From Isochrysis galbana (lineage: Eukaryota; Haptophyta; Isochrysidales; Isochrysidaceae): DNA of 64,000 nucleotides. Made by a program: the position numbers and the translations under genes. The notes under the pieces were generated by a model. The model saw nothing but the letters and a program-made list of their open reading frames with translations. It was not told the DNA's origin and ran no database searches. Shown here one piece after another: positions 9,302-18,917 of this stretch. The first letter of the stretch is position 1. Each line of letters begins with the position of its first letter. Where the stretch lies: the NCBI GenBank assembly GCA_018136815.1, contig CM030938.1, positions 310,001 through 374,000 on the forward strand. Direction: 5' to 3'.

Positions 9302-11394
9302 ATGGGTTGTGGATCGTCTGTGAGGGCCACCGTGGTGCCAGAGACCTTTGGTCAGGCGAGCCTGGCCGATGCCGCCACTCTCATGCCCGTACCCTCTTTC
9401 GCGGAGATGCCCAAAGATAAATCCGCCAGGATGAAGACGGTGGGGGCCAAAGCCTCAGTCCCCTCATTCACTGAGGTGTCACCGACACCAGGGACAGCAC
9501 GCGTGTCTGTAGAGGGGTGTCAGACACCAGGACTGGGACGACGATCGTCGAACATTTCCTTTATTGATGGAGTGACGGCCATCAAGGATGGTGGCTCGAG
9601 GATGGTGGAGGAAAGCACCAGGATGGCGTCAAGCGCATGGAGATCATTCAATGCATCGGCTCGATTTTCGTTTCGGGATGATGTTCCCTTGATACGGAGG
9701 CTGTCGAGACGTCAAATGGACGAGGAGCAGGCGTCTGCTGTGAGGCTACAGGCGCACATTCGGGCGCGTCAGGCGCGCAAGAAGCTGCAAATGCAAGTGA
9801 AGCATACAGACAGTGCACGGGTCCTCAAACGCAAGGATACGGTGCGCTTCGGTGTGACGTCTAGTAGTATAAGCTGAGTAGCACCAGAACATATGTGTCA
9901 CGGATGCCCCTCAACACGCGCCCTTCTCGCATCCCACACTGCACAGGCTGCACTACGCCGTGTTAATGACTACAAAATTGGCAAGTTGCTAGGCGCTGGC
10001 GCTTATGGCCGAGTGTATCGCGCCACCAAATATTTCGACGTCTACGCCATCAAGGTATGTAGCAGCATCTAACCACCAAGTACCATGTGAATGGTGCTGC
10101 AGACCGCCGTGCTGATTCGGCATCTTGTGCTGCCTCCACTTTTGGTTAGGTTGTGAAGAAGCCATCAGCGCGCCGAGGGAGAGAAGGCGGGCTAATGAAG
10201 AATCCGAGCTTGAGTGGGAAAGCTCAACGGCATAGCGCTGAGCAGAGCGCTGCCGAGTTGAGAAGAGAGATTACTATCATGAAGAAGCTCAATCACCCCA
10301 ACGTAGTGAGGCTATTTGAGGTGAGACACGAGACTCACATCTTTTTACACAGGCTGTTCTCATCCCGAGCCACCTCGACGTGTTGGCTTCTCCCTCCTCA
10401 CAAGGTCGAGAGTGTTCATCCTACCGTCTTGTAGGTAATTGATGACGAGGAGCATGACGAGTTATTCATGGTCATGGAGCTGATTGATGGAAACAATCTT
10501 CTTGAACCAATCACACAGAAACGAGTCGTTCCCGACGCAGAATTACGGGTGTGGATGAGAGACATGGTGCGTTCTTCCTTCTGCCATATGAGTGTCGCCC
10601 AGCCTTGATGCCGTGAGAAATTTTCCGCGAGGAATGGTGCAGTGTCCCTGCTTAGTTCAACCGTTGCTGATGCGTCAATGCCGCAGTTGATGGGTATCGA
10701 GCACCTTCATCTCAATGGCGTGTGCCATCGGGATATCAAACCGGAAAATGTACTTTGGGATAAACGCGAGCAAAGGGCAAAGCTAGCCGATTTTGGAACA
10801 GCGCGGTTGATCAATGAACGGCCTAAGTTGGGTGGAGACTACGTCACAGCCACCGAAGGTACAGTTTGTTTCTTTGCTCCCGAGATGTGCCAATCGGGGA
10901 TTCACTCCAAAGGAGGATACTCAGCGCGCGCAGCGGACTGGTGGGCCTACGGTGTATGTCTATACATGTGGGTGTACCATGAAGCTCCCTTCGTTGCACC
11001 GACGCCGATGCTTTTGATGGAGAAAATTCGCACAGAGCCGGTATCATATGACAAAGATGCGCACGGTGCATCCGACAGTGTGATTGTACTTTTGCAAGGC
11101 CTGCTCGCGCAAAACCCCCGAGTCAGGTACTCGTTGGGTGACATTCGCCGCGATGCATTCATCACCGCGGATGGCAAGCAGCCACTGCCTGAACCTGATG
11201 TGCCCACGGATGGACAATCGTTGGCGAAGTCCGAACTAGAGGGTGCAATAACGCGAATAATTGCTGAGCAGTCCTTCTTTCGGGCTAGTGCAAACCATGG
11301 AGATCGGGATAGTTGCCGTAGCAGCGGCATCTTCACATCACAACGTGACTCGAGTGATCGGCTTCCCGCTCCTGAAGAACTAGGGAGCCCTTGA
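9302..11394 (+). CDS. CaMKK-like Ser/Thr kinase with myristoylation signal and IQ motif
   Basis: Five exons: 9302-9853, 9947-10054, 10150-10320, 10435-10566 and 10687-11394. All four GT-AG introns are phase 0 (93-120 bases). The product is 556 residues. The N-terminus MGCGSS fits N-myristoylation at Gly2 and palmitoylation at Cys3. Residues 1-140 are Ser/Pro-rich, and an IQ-type helix AVRLQAHIRARQARKKL sits near 146-162. The kinase domain starts near residue 190: Gly loop GAGAYGRVY, Lys in YAIK (~220), HRDIKPEN (Asp ~337), DFG (~356) and an APE motif. A basic, glycine-containing insert (KKPSARRGREGG) between subdomains II and III, and the run MKKLNHPNVVRLFEV, resemble the CaMKK/GRIK class that activates AMPK/SNF1 and CaM kinases. 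It probably acts at membranes under calmodulin-type control. The exon 1 to exon 2 join rests on a GTGACG donor and phase match. Without it, exon 1 would be a separate 191-residue protein. Confidence 0.8.
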
Positions 11395-11756
11395 GCTAGA
11401 TTACGTTTCTTCAACGCAAGCCACATTGGCGTGTGATTTGGGGCTATTTTGTCTTGTTCTCCACATGTTTGCGCTACCTGATGGGTTTCTGCTTTCTGAC
11501 TCGTTTGATTCTTGGCTGAGCGACGTACGCTTCCAACACATCACACCCTTGGGAGCAACTTTCCGGCAATCGATTGCGTGTGCTATTGTATCATCACGAC
11601 CGCTGGAAGGGAGAGTCTAGTTCGTGATCAACGTTCAACGTTCCCTTTTTTTGCTTTATTCTTTCACATTCACCGAAAACAATAATAATGCATAGAGCGT
11701 GTGGCCTAGTCGACCCCACTAGCTGTTTGAACAGAACCGTTCAATCCCGCTACTCT
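11395..11756. other. 3' flank of kinase gene plus diverged family D remnant
   Basis: 11395-11690 is probably 3' UTR. A 64-codon frame at 11426-11620 has no family signature. 11700-11756 carries CCCCACTAGCTGTTTGAACA, a diverged piece of family D, into which the next element inserted. Confidence 0.4.
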
Positions 11757-12537
11757 TGGCTGTCTGGGTATGCAACTAAGTTTATACTTGGTTGACCCAT
11801 GGGGGGGCACGAGCCCCCCCCTCTCTCCACTCCTCCCCTGCCATGGGGGAGGAACCACCCATCCTCCTGGCACGCCTGATGGCTTGCCAGGAGGCCACTG
11901 CCCTACTGACCCACTCCCTTCCCCACAGGCTCGCCCCATTCGCCCATCCTGGCCCCTCGTGACCAGCCCATTGCTCCAACCCCCCCTCCCCCCCTGGTCG
12001 ACAGGCAGACAGGTGCAGAGTGGGGGCCCCTGAGGCTCAGGAGCGCCAGCGAGGGAGAGGCAGGGGAGGCCAGGGCCCAGTCCCAGCCTCCTCTGCCCCC
12101 AGAGCTGGCCTCCAGGAGCCTCCAGGGGTCGCCAGGGGCAGCTGCAGGCCTGCCGCAGGCGCGCCATCGCGCGTGCCGCAGGAGAGGGGAGAGAGAGCGC
12201 GGAGAAGGGGGTGGGCGGAGCGAGAGCTCCGCTCACCGAAAAATAGGTAAGTCCCGCACCTGTTTACAGGATAAGTCGGGGCTGAGACCGCCGCCCACTC
12301 GGAGACACAGGAGGAAGGGGGGGAATGATCACCGGGGGGGGGCGCGGGCCACCGGACCATATCTAAGCCCTTCACCCCTATCCCCCTAGTAGTGCACGGG
12401 GGGAGTCGCCTTATGGCGGGGGGAGAAGGGCCGGGGAAGTGGGGGTGTAGAAAGTTTCCTACGTGAGTAGAAAGTAGAGGGTCCACGGCCGCGTGTGCGG
12501 TGAGACTATTAAAAGGTTTATGGCTGTCTGGGTATGC
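11757..12537 (+). mobile_element. SINE-like family B element, complete, 17-bp TSD
   Basis: The perfect direct repeat TGGCTGTCTGGGTATGC lies at 11757-11773 and 12521-12537 and bounds an element of 747 bases. The 5' head is AACTAAGTTTATACTTGG, followed by the hairpin GGGGGGGCACGAGCCCCCCC. The 3' tail ends GTGAGACTATTAAAAGGTTT. About 150 bases of the tail match the 3' end of the LINE at 28.7 kb: CCTAGTAG.GCACG.GGGGAGT, then GCCGCG and ATTAAAAGGTTT. The body shares blocks with family A (CAGGCAGACAGG; GCCAGCGAGGGAGAGGCAGG). There is no coding capacity. TSD size, shared tail and lack of coding fit a LINE-mobilised SINE. Confidence 0.85.
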
Positions 12538-12597
12538 GAAGCCGACGAGCGAGGGGCCCGCCGGCCCCCTCGATGGGGCATCCTTATTGGCGAGCCT

Positions 12598-12905
12598 TAA
12601 CTTGAGCACCGCATGACGGATCCGAGGTTACCACTGCCTCAGATGGGAACAGAAGGGACGGAAGGGAAGCGGCGAGAGGCGCGGCGGAAGTTGGGGGGTG
12701 GCCAATGACGGGCTGGACCACCTCCTCAGCAGAGAAAGGCGAGAGGACGGGCTTGGGCGAGGGCGAGCGCGACGACGGAGCGGACATGGCTGGGCGGATC
12801 GGGTTGGATAGGCTGAGGCTGAGGGCTTGGAGAGGTTTGGTATCGAGGTAGTGTTGAGAACGAGGGACGAGAACGGGAACGAGAACGAGAACGAGAGCGA
12901 CGAAC
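12598..12905 (-). mobile_element. gag-like retroelement fragment (reverse)
   Basis: On the minus strand this encodes a Pro/Ser-rich frame starting MSAPSSRSPSPKPV and containing QPVIGHPPTSAAPLAASLP. Near-identical residues are encoded at 2.39-2.71 kb, and a more diverged version at 33.5-33.7 kb. The upstream flank carries the GAACGAGAACGAG-type repeats found next to the LTR copies. A piece of an LTR retroelement. Confidence 0.55.
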
Positions 12906-12974
12906 GAAGAACGACAGACGACAGACGGCTAGGGGCCGATGGACCGACGAGATGACACTACACTCACGTCAACA

Positions 12975-13175
12975 CTCTCCACACTAACGTATCCCTATCA
13001 CGGAACGCACAGGAACCCGCTGACAGATCGAACAAGGAAGAGAATGCCGACAAGAGAGCGACGGGGCGACGGACGATCCGACGGGGCGACAGTTACGCAC
13101 GGGAATAAGGAGGGAATCTTTCGACAACCCTTAAGTGATTTGATGAAGACCGAAGTAAAATAGCGCCACGGTATA
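12975..13175 (-). repeat. dispersed repeat family C (inverse copy)
   Basis: Reverse-complement match to 6136-6330, including CCGACAAGAGAGCGACGGGG and GATGAAGACCGAAGTAAAA. It is bounded here by the gag-like fragment on one side and unassigned sequence on the other. Confidence 0.6.
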
Positions 13176-13374
13176 ATCCAACGGCCAACACCTGAGGGGG
13201 AATCAGGGTCACACAAGGGGGCGGTTCCTTGCACCGGCGATACCTGATCGCGCGACTTAGCCTAAAACGCGAGGAGCACGCAAGGAGGTAAGTAAGCCAG
13301 GTCCAGGTGAGGGGCAAGCAGGCGACAAAGGAGGCGACAAAGGAGGCGAGGGCAACAAGGGCGAATGGACGAAT

Positions 13375-13750
13375 GTAGGACCGGCTCCCAGAGGGCCAGC
13401 AAGGGCAGCTCAGGGGGCAGTGGAGGCTGGGGCTCAGCCCCTGGCCCCCCCTTGCCTCTCCCACACGCTCGCCTCGCTGGCCATGGGAGCCGCCTGAAGT
13501 CCCCTGTATGCCTGGCGACCAGGGATAGGGGGGAGTCAGCTCGAGGGCAGGTCCAGCGCGGGCGTGAGAGTGTAGCTCGCGGCCAGCGCCCACGAAGGGT
13601 CTGGGCCAGGTTGATGAGTGCCCTGCCCCTGCCAGAGGGCAGGGGCTGGGCTTGATTGTACGGGCCCACCCCAGGGGCCAAGGGGTGTCCGCGATGGAGT
13701 GACGGGGGCGCGAGGCTCCCATTGTTCCCCACTTTTAAAAGTAGGTTGAG
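13375..13750 (-). mobile_element. SINE-like family A, 5' part
   Basis: The reverse complement matches the first ~380 bases of family A. The 5' head is at 13750 and identity stops near 13375, so the 3' half is missing. This is atypical for 5'-truncating retroposition and suggests a later deletion or insertion. Confidence 0.6.
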
Positions 13751-13759
13751 GACCTGTGC

Positions 13760-13885
13760 CCCTAAGTAGAGCACGAGGGGAGATGCCGTAAGGCGGGAAG
13801 TCAGGGAGAGGAGAGGGACGGGCGTGGCTATAGAGTGACGTTGCAAAGCAGCGCGGGGCGAGAGTATTAAAAGGTTTTTTTAGTA
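13760..13885 (+). mobile_element. LINE-type 3' tail remnant
   Basis: Matches the tail of the 28.7 kb LINE: CCTAAGTAGAGCACGAGGGG, GGCGGGAAG, then GGCGAGAGTATTAAAAGGTT and T7. Only the last ~125 bases are present. Confidence 0.65.
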
Positions 13886-13959
13886 TGAGATCTGGCTCGA
13901 TGGTGGGTAGTGGTGAAGCGCGTAGCTATAGCGAGCCTCCAACGTATGCTGTGGGCATA

Positions 13960-14092
13960 AAAGTTCATGTGGAAATGCCCCGGGTATGCCCTGGAGAGCA
14001 GCCATTGCGCGCCAAAAAGCTAGACATAAAAGTTCATGTGGTAGTGCTGTGGGTTTGCCCTGGGCAGTGGCCATTGCGCGCCAAAAAGCTGA
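13960..14092 (+). repeat. two-unit tandem repeat, ~67 bases each
   Basis: Both units contain ATAAAAGTTCATGTGG and CATTGCGCGCCAAAAAGCT, so this looks like a local duplication. The sequence immediately downstream (14245-14345) has another two-unit duplication of about 50 bases built on TTCCGCCTCAACC. Confidence 0.7.
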
Positions 14093-14292
14093 CTCCGCTG
14101 GACCTTCCATTCCCACTTCCTTCTGATACCAAAAACAGATCGTCAGGAAGAAACAGCTGCCGAGGCTATGTCTTGCCTACCCAGCAAATTGGCCACTGTG
14201 ATAGACAGCTAGTAGTTGTCTCACACAAAATGGACCTCTTAAATGAGTCCCAATGCCTGTTCCATCGCATGCCTTCCGCCTCAACCACTGGG

Positions 14293-14757
14293 CTACAGAA
14301 ATGAGTCCCATTGACTGCTCCATTGCCCGCCTTCCGCCTCAACCGCCGCACGCGCCCGACGGGCAGCTGCTTTCACGAGACGTCTTGCCTGTGGCCGCGC
14401 TGCTTCCACAGCTGAGGCATGAGCAGCTCGGGCAGTCTCGTGTCGGAGTTGCAGCTCGATGGACCGTGAGAAGGGAGCGAGGTACGGACCAACTTTAATG
14501 ATGAGCGGAGAATAGAAGACATATGTCGCGAGAACGGACGCGGCAGCCAGGACAAGGAAGATCGTGAAGCCACAGCAGCAGCGGAAGAGGAAGCCGTTTA
14601 CATCGTCTACCACCTCAAGTGCCTTCCCATCCTCTTCTTCATCCGTGGCATCTGTGTTGTCAGGCGCGAGGTTCTCTCCCCTTTTTTGTGCGTCCTCGTC
14701 TGCACGCCCTATCCGACCGGCATGCTCCGCTTGCTCGCGCTTGTCCTCGGCCCCCAT
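14293..14757 (-). CDS. small single-pass membrane protein, unknown
   Basis: A single open frame of 154 residues starting at ATG 14757. Residues 1-50 are highly charged (EDKREQAEHAGRIGR; DATDEEEDGKALEVV). One strong hydrophobic segment follows a Cys-rich edge (about residues 58-82, RCCCGFTIFLVLAAASVLAT), then an Ala/Arg-rich amphipathic C-terminus. The last codons overlap a ~50-base duplicated segment, so the natural C-terminus may lie elsewhere. I do not recognise a family. The topology suggests a tail-facing membrane adaptor, but that is inference. Confidence 0.45.
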   Translation of the reverse strand: MGAEDKREQAEHAGRIGRADEDAQKRGENLAPDNTDATDEEEDGKALEVVDDVNGFLFRCCCGFTIFLVLAAASVLATYVFYSPLIIKVGPYLAPFSRSIELQLRHETARAAHASAVEAARPQARRLVKAAARRARAAVEAEGGQWSSQWDSFL

Positions 14758-14824
14758 CGTCCGCCCTGGCAGCCGATCGAGGGCGTGCAGAGAGGGACCA
14801 ACCTGCGGGGGGGGGTCCCTCTCC

Positions 14825-15150
14825 CTCTGTTAGAACTTATAGCGTCGTAGGACATCTTGTTGGCTAGCATTCCCGTACACCGGACGAGCCATGCGCCAAC
14901 CGCGCACACACCCCTAGATAAGAAATACGTATTTCCCGTATTTGGCCAGAGGCCAAATACATATGTATTTGGCTGTATTTGAAGCGCGTCCTGGGTTGTA
15001 GGCCTCGAATGTATTTGGCTGTATGTGCAGGCCCTAGCACCATATTTCCCATCCGGGCACACACCACACACACACACCCCATCGCGGGGTAGGGGCTCCG
15101 TTGCCGTCGAAGGGCTACGGTCCCGCAGCATTAAGGTTATTCTAAAAAAA
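14825..15150 (-). repeat. dispersed repeat family E carrying a MITE
   Basis: Matches 4640-4830 on both sides of an insertion at 14912-15056. The (CA)n tract beside the insertion point has expanded relative to the 4.7 kb copy. Confidence 0.7.
14904..15064. mobile_element. hAT-type MITE, 145 bases, 8-bp TSD
   Basis: Direct repeats GCACACAC at 14904-14911 and 15057-15064. The ends are imperfectly inverted (CCTAGATAAGAAATACG and ATATTTCCCATCC). The interior contains palindromes of GTATTTGGCC/GGCCAAATAC and ATACATATGTAT, as in the copy at 42.0 kb. The family E copy at 4.75 kb lacks this segment and shows the empty site. Confidence 0.75.
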
Positions 15151-15186
15151 ATCTGAAGATTCTGGGCTACACACCTACTAGTCTCA

Positions 15187-15600
15187 ACTAAGTTTATACT
15201 TAGACGCGATGGAGCGCGCCGCCGCGACTCCCCTCTCCTTCAGGCCCCCCGCCCCCGCCGAGGGCGCCCCCCCAGTGCCCATGTGCCCATGGAGCAGCCG
15301 CTGTCGAAGCAGCCGCGTCCGCCCACTGAGGCCGAGCAGGTGCGTGCGACTCCGGTCGCGCCACACGGCCCATGGCCCCGGCCACACCACCCATGGCAGC
15401 CTAGGCAGCCATGCTGGCCTCCCCCATAGGCCATAGGGGGGCAGCAGGCTGTTGGCAGCACCCCACCCATCAATGCCAGGCTCAAACAGCCACCCTTCCA
15501 TTGGGCATGCCTTATGGCAGAGGCCCCTCTCGCCCTGGCAAGGGCCGCGCTGAGCAGCGCGGCCCGAGGCCGGGTGGCCCCTATGGGCACAACATCCACC
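15187..15600 (+). mobile_element. SINE-like family B-related element (B')
   Basis: The 5' head AACTAAGTTTATACTT matches family B, but the body differs (GATGGAGCGCGCCGCCGCGA ...). The same body appears in reverse at about 33720-34058 with the same head. GC-rich and non-coding; the long frames here are repeat shadows. Confidence 0.55.
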
Positions 15601-16000
15601 CCATTGCAACGTACAACATACTCTCTAGAGACACCCCTTCACACACACCACACCACACGTACAAAGCACACGCACACGACCCCTTACTTAGGGGAACGCA
15701 ACAATTCAAGGCCAAATACGGCGACCAAGTCGCGTTCCGTCAAAAGAGGGCCAGGTGATTTTTTTTTTCACTCAGAGGTGCATGTTTTCTTTTTCAACCA
15801 GTCTCCATGGTATTATTATCACAAAGATGAGTACAAAGCTAATCAAGGACGTGAGCATAGCAACTCCCCCCCCCCTTTCCCCAAAACACACGGTAACCCC
15901 AAAGCTACTGAGTTTTCATCCTTTTCGTCTTTTTCTCACACACCTCCTCTTCGATCCTATTGTCGATGTCGTTCTTCTGGCAGGCGACGATGTCGCTTGG

Positions 16001-16309
16001 CTAATCTTGGGTGGCGAGGTCCGTGACGCGTGCGAGGACGGCCTTCTTGTTCTCCATGTAGAGTTTGCCAGCTACTTGGTGCACTCGCACCATGGGATTC
16101 GTCTCAGCGTACGCGACCGCCGTGATGTATTCCATGCAGAGGTACGCGACGGCGGCCTCGTCTCCAATGTACTTGGTCTTGGGGATCCTGTCGTACTCGT
16201 CGGAGTAGTCGCCGACGAGCATGAGCTTTGCCTTGCACCAACGGCCCATGTATGGCTTGATCAGTGCCCACATCGACGGGTAGCGTACACGTGCTGCGTA
16301 ACGAAACAT
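16001..16309 (-). CDS. hypothetical 102-residue protein
   Basis: An open frame from ATG 16309 to a stop at 16001 with balanced composition and several aromatic residues (RYPSMWALIKPYMGRWC; EYITAVAYAETNPMVRVH). Neighbouring frames are low-complexity, so this one stands out as protein-like. No signal peptide or membrane span. A weak TATA-like AATATAAG lies just 5' of the ATG. I cannot assign a family. It may be a fragment of a mobile-element or viral gene, because the flanks are repeats. Confidence 0.4.
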   Translation of the reverse strand: MFRYAARVRYPSMWALIKPYMGRWCKAKLMLVGDYSDEYDRIPKTKYIGDEAAVAYLCMEYITAVAYAETNPMVRVHQVAGKLYMENKKAVLARVTDLATQD

Positions 16310-16312
16310 CTC

Positions 16313-16600
16313 TTATATTGCACGTTTACGTAATTGTGCGCCTAAGGCGGCACGCAGAGGGAAAAAGTCGGCATGCGCACGCACGGCGTCTCCGCGGGGG
16401 GACCGATGCACACCGCGCCGTGCCCAATGCGCACGGCGTGCACAATGTGATTGGTGCTCCGTGGATACTATTCATTAAACTGCATGTTTATGTAGTTGTC
16501 GGCCTTAGAGGAAAAGCGTTTGCATGCGCACGCACGGCGTCCCCGCGGGGGAACATGCACCGCGGGAAAAAGCAGAGAAAAAAGTTGTTATCCCCACGCA
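16313..16600. repeat. diverged tandem duplication
   Basis: Two units (about 16313-16445 and 16465-16570) share GCATGCGCACGCACGGCGTC, a CCGCGGGGG block and a TTTACGTAATTGT / TTTATGTAGTTGT word. No coding evidence was seen. Confidence 0.6.
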
Positions 16601-16610
16601 CTGCTAGCCC

Positions 16611-18917
16611 TTATTTAATTTTAAAATAACTGTGGACATTTGATCGCTCAATTCGACTGATGCCCCACAATTGACGGAACGACACCTCCTTACTGACATC
16701 TGACATCCGCGTCCTAGCCCGTAGTTTACTTGTGCCCGTTATTCCATCGGTGAGTTTGCTCGTGGGGATTGTCGAGAGGACCGCTGCCCTTCCTAAGTTT
16801 GTCCGGCAAAACCACGCGTCGAGCACTTGCTTCCACTGTGCTTGGCGCGCGTCTAGATAGTTTAGGATCCATTTTGCTTGTAGTGCTTTGACGTGGTTAC
16901 CCCAGTCTAGCAGTCCCAGCCCGAGGTGAGGCCCTTTTTCCGAAGAGTTTTTAGTGGGAATCTCGGGATACTTTATCCATTGTAGCCTTCGTCCGGTGCG
17001 CGCGTTAGTCCACATAATTCTGTCCACGGATCTTTTGATTGCCGTATGGAATGATTTCGGGGCTGCAAGTGTCTGCAACCAGTATCTAGGGATAGAATAT
17101 ATAAGGAAGTTCGCTACCTTCGTTTTCCCGTGTATAGATAGGTTGTTGGTTAGCGGTGCGTATATAGTGGTTTTCTTCTCTATCTTGTCGGCTAATTTGC
17201 GCCAGAATTCCTTGATGGCCTGGGGCCCCCCTAACGGGACTCCCAGTATGGTCGCGTATTCGCTTCGTTTCAGCCACTTATATCTTTGGAATCTCGCGGG
17301 TGGGCGCTTCCTCTTCAGGGAGCCCATCCTCAGTCCTTCGAACTTTTGATCGTTGGGTTTGCCGCACGAGGCCGCCGCGTATCTTTCTACCCAGCTGAGA
17401 GATCGCGCCAGGCTGCTGTAGTCTGCCGCTAAGAGTTGCGTATCGTCCGCAAATTGACTTATCTTAAGTTCGGCACCGTTAACTACGATGCCTTCTATGT
17501 CTTCGTCTTCGTTTATCGCTCTGGTGAGGGCTTCTGCCGTTAAGAGGAAGGCCAGCGGCGAAAGCGGGCATCCTTGGGGGACGCCGCTCGCTATGTTGAA
17601 GGGGAAGCTCCTTCCCCCGTTCGCCTTTATGTAGCGGATTGGTTTAGCCTCGGAGTTCGTAAGAGCCTTCGCATACCTCTTGAAGTTTTCCCCGAATTTT
17701 AGTTTGTCGAGGACCAAATGGTAAAATTCCCAGTTGACCCTGTCGAAGGCCTTTTCCCAGTCGAGCGCCAGGAGGAGTCCTGGCTCCCCCGTTTCGTCTA
17801 GGTATGCATTCGTCAGTTGTAACAGATGAGTGGCTTCTCCGATCAACCGTTTCGGGACGAAGCCTAACTGGTCTTTCGAGATTATGTTACCGATTACTTT
17901 TTTTAATCTATTCGTAAGTACCTTGGCCAATATTTTGTAGTCGCTTTGCAGGAGCGTGATGGGTCTATAGTTCCTAGGATCTCTCGTGTCTCCTTTTTTA
18001 TACAGAAGTATTATGTCGCCTTCTCTCATGGATACGTTAAGTTGCCCCTGCTCTAGAGCTAGATTTAGCATTCTAAGGAAGTCATGTTTCACTAGGTCTA
18101 TGAAGCTTTTGTAGAACTCCGCCGGTAGCGCGTCTGGCCCCGCGCTTTTGCCACTCCCTATTTGGGTAATGGCGTCTGTGAGCTCCTCCATCGTTATTTT
18201 CCCTTCTATTGTATCGCTGTCGTGTTTATTCATCGGGCGTGTTTCCAGCGTCTCTTCGAGTTCGTGGTCTCTGGTGCTGCGGCGTTCCTGGTATAGCCAT
18301 ACGTAATACTTGCGGAGTTCGCTTCGTATTTCCGCATCGTCTGCGGTCGTGTTTCTCATGTCGTCCCCCGGGGCGTTCCAGTCCCTAGTGATGAAGAGTT
18401 CTGGGATCGCGCTGTTAGAGGCGCGCGTTTGAAATCTCTGAAAGAATTCTTTCGTCATCCTCTCCTCACATTTGAGGGAGTCGAAGCTTTCTTTGATCGT
18501 CGGTCTGGACTTCTTGCGAATCGCATCTACCTTTTCATTGAGTTCGCGCATTCTATCCACTTTCCTCGCGTTTGGCTCGCCATCGTTGAGCTCTATCCCA
18601 ATCAATGCAAGCTCTTCGACGGCCTTTGCTATTTCCTGTTGCTCTTTGTTTTGTCTTGTTGCCCATAGAAGGTAAATTGCCGCCGCCTTTTTCGCGTTGC
18701 TCCACGCGTCGTCGATGTCTTCGTCCGGTGTCTCAGGTTTTATGTGGACGAAAATCACCCTAATAAGCGGGCTCGTCAAAGCGGTTGAGGCGCAAGGTCT
18801 CACCTCCGTTCTTTTGGCTACTAGTAGACTCAACATGTAATCTAGCCAAGCATCGGCTGAACGCTTCAGGCGTGATGGTTGCGATCGATTTCTGTGGGCA
18901 ATCGTGTCATGAATCAC
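16611..18917 (-). mobile_element. non-LTR retrotransposon (LINE) reverse transcriptase ORF
   Basis: An intact 768-codon frame. The RT motifs appear in order: a YRPITLLQSDYKILAKVL block, LLLALDWEKAFDRVNW, GVPQGCPLSPLAFLLTAEAL and the catalytic FADD (FADDTQLLA). A thumb-like region with WRKLADKIEKKT and ARPLGLGLLDW-type sequence follows. The N-terminal ~200 residues are a linker typical of the region between endonuclease and RT. No apurinic endonuclease domain precedes it, so the element is 5'-truncated. The expected C-terminal zinc knuckle is also missing: the frame ends in EVSFRQLWGISRIERSN, which belongs to a short repeat found at two other loci (38.70 and 59.34 kb). L1/Tx1-like by motif style; clade not determined. 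Confidence 0.9.
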
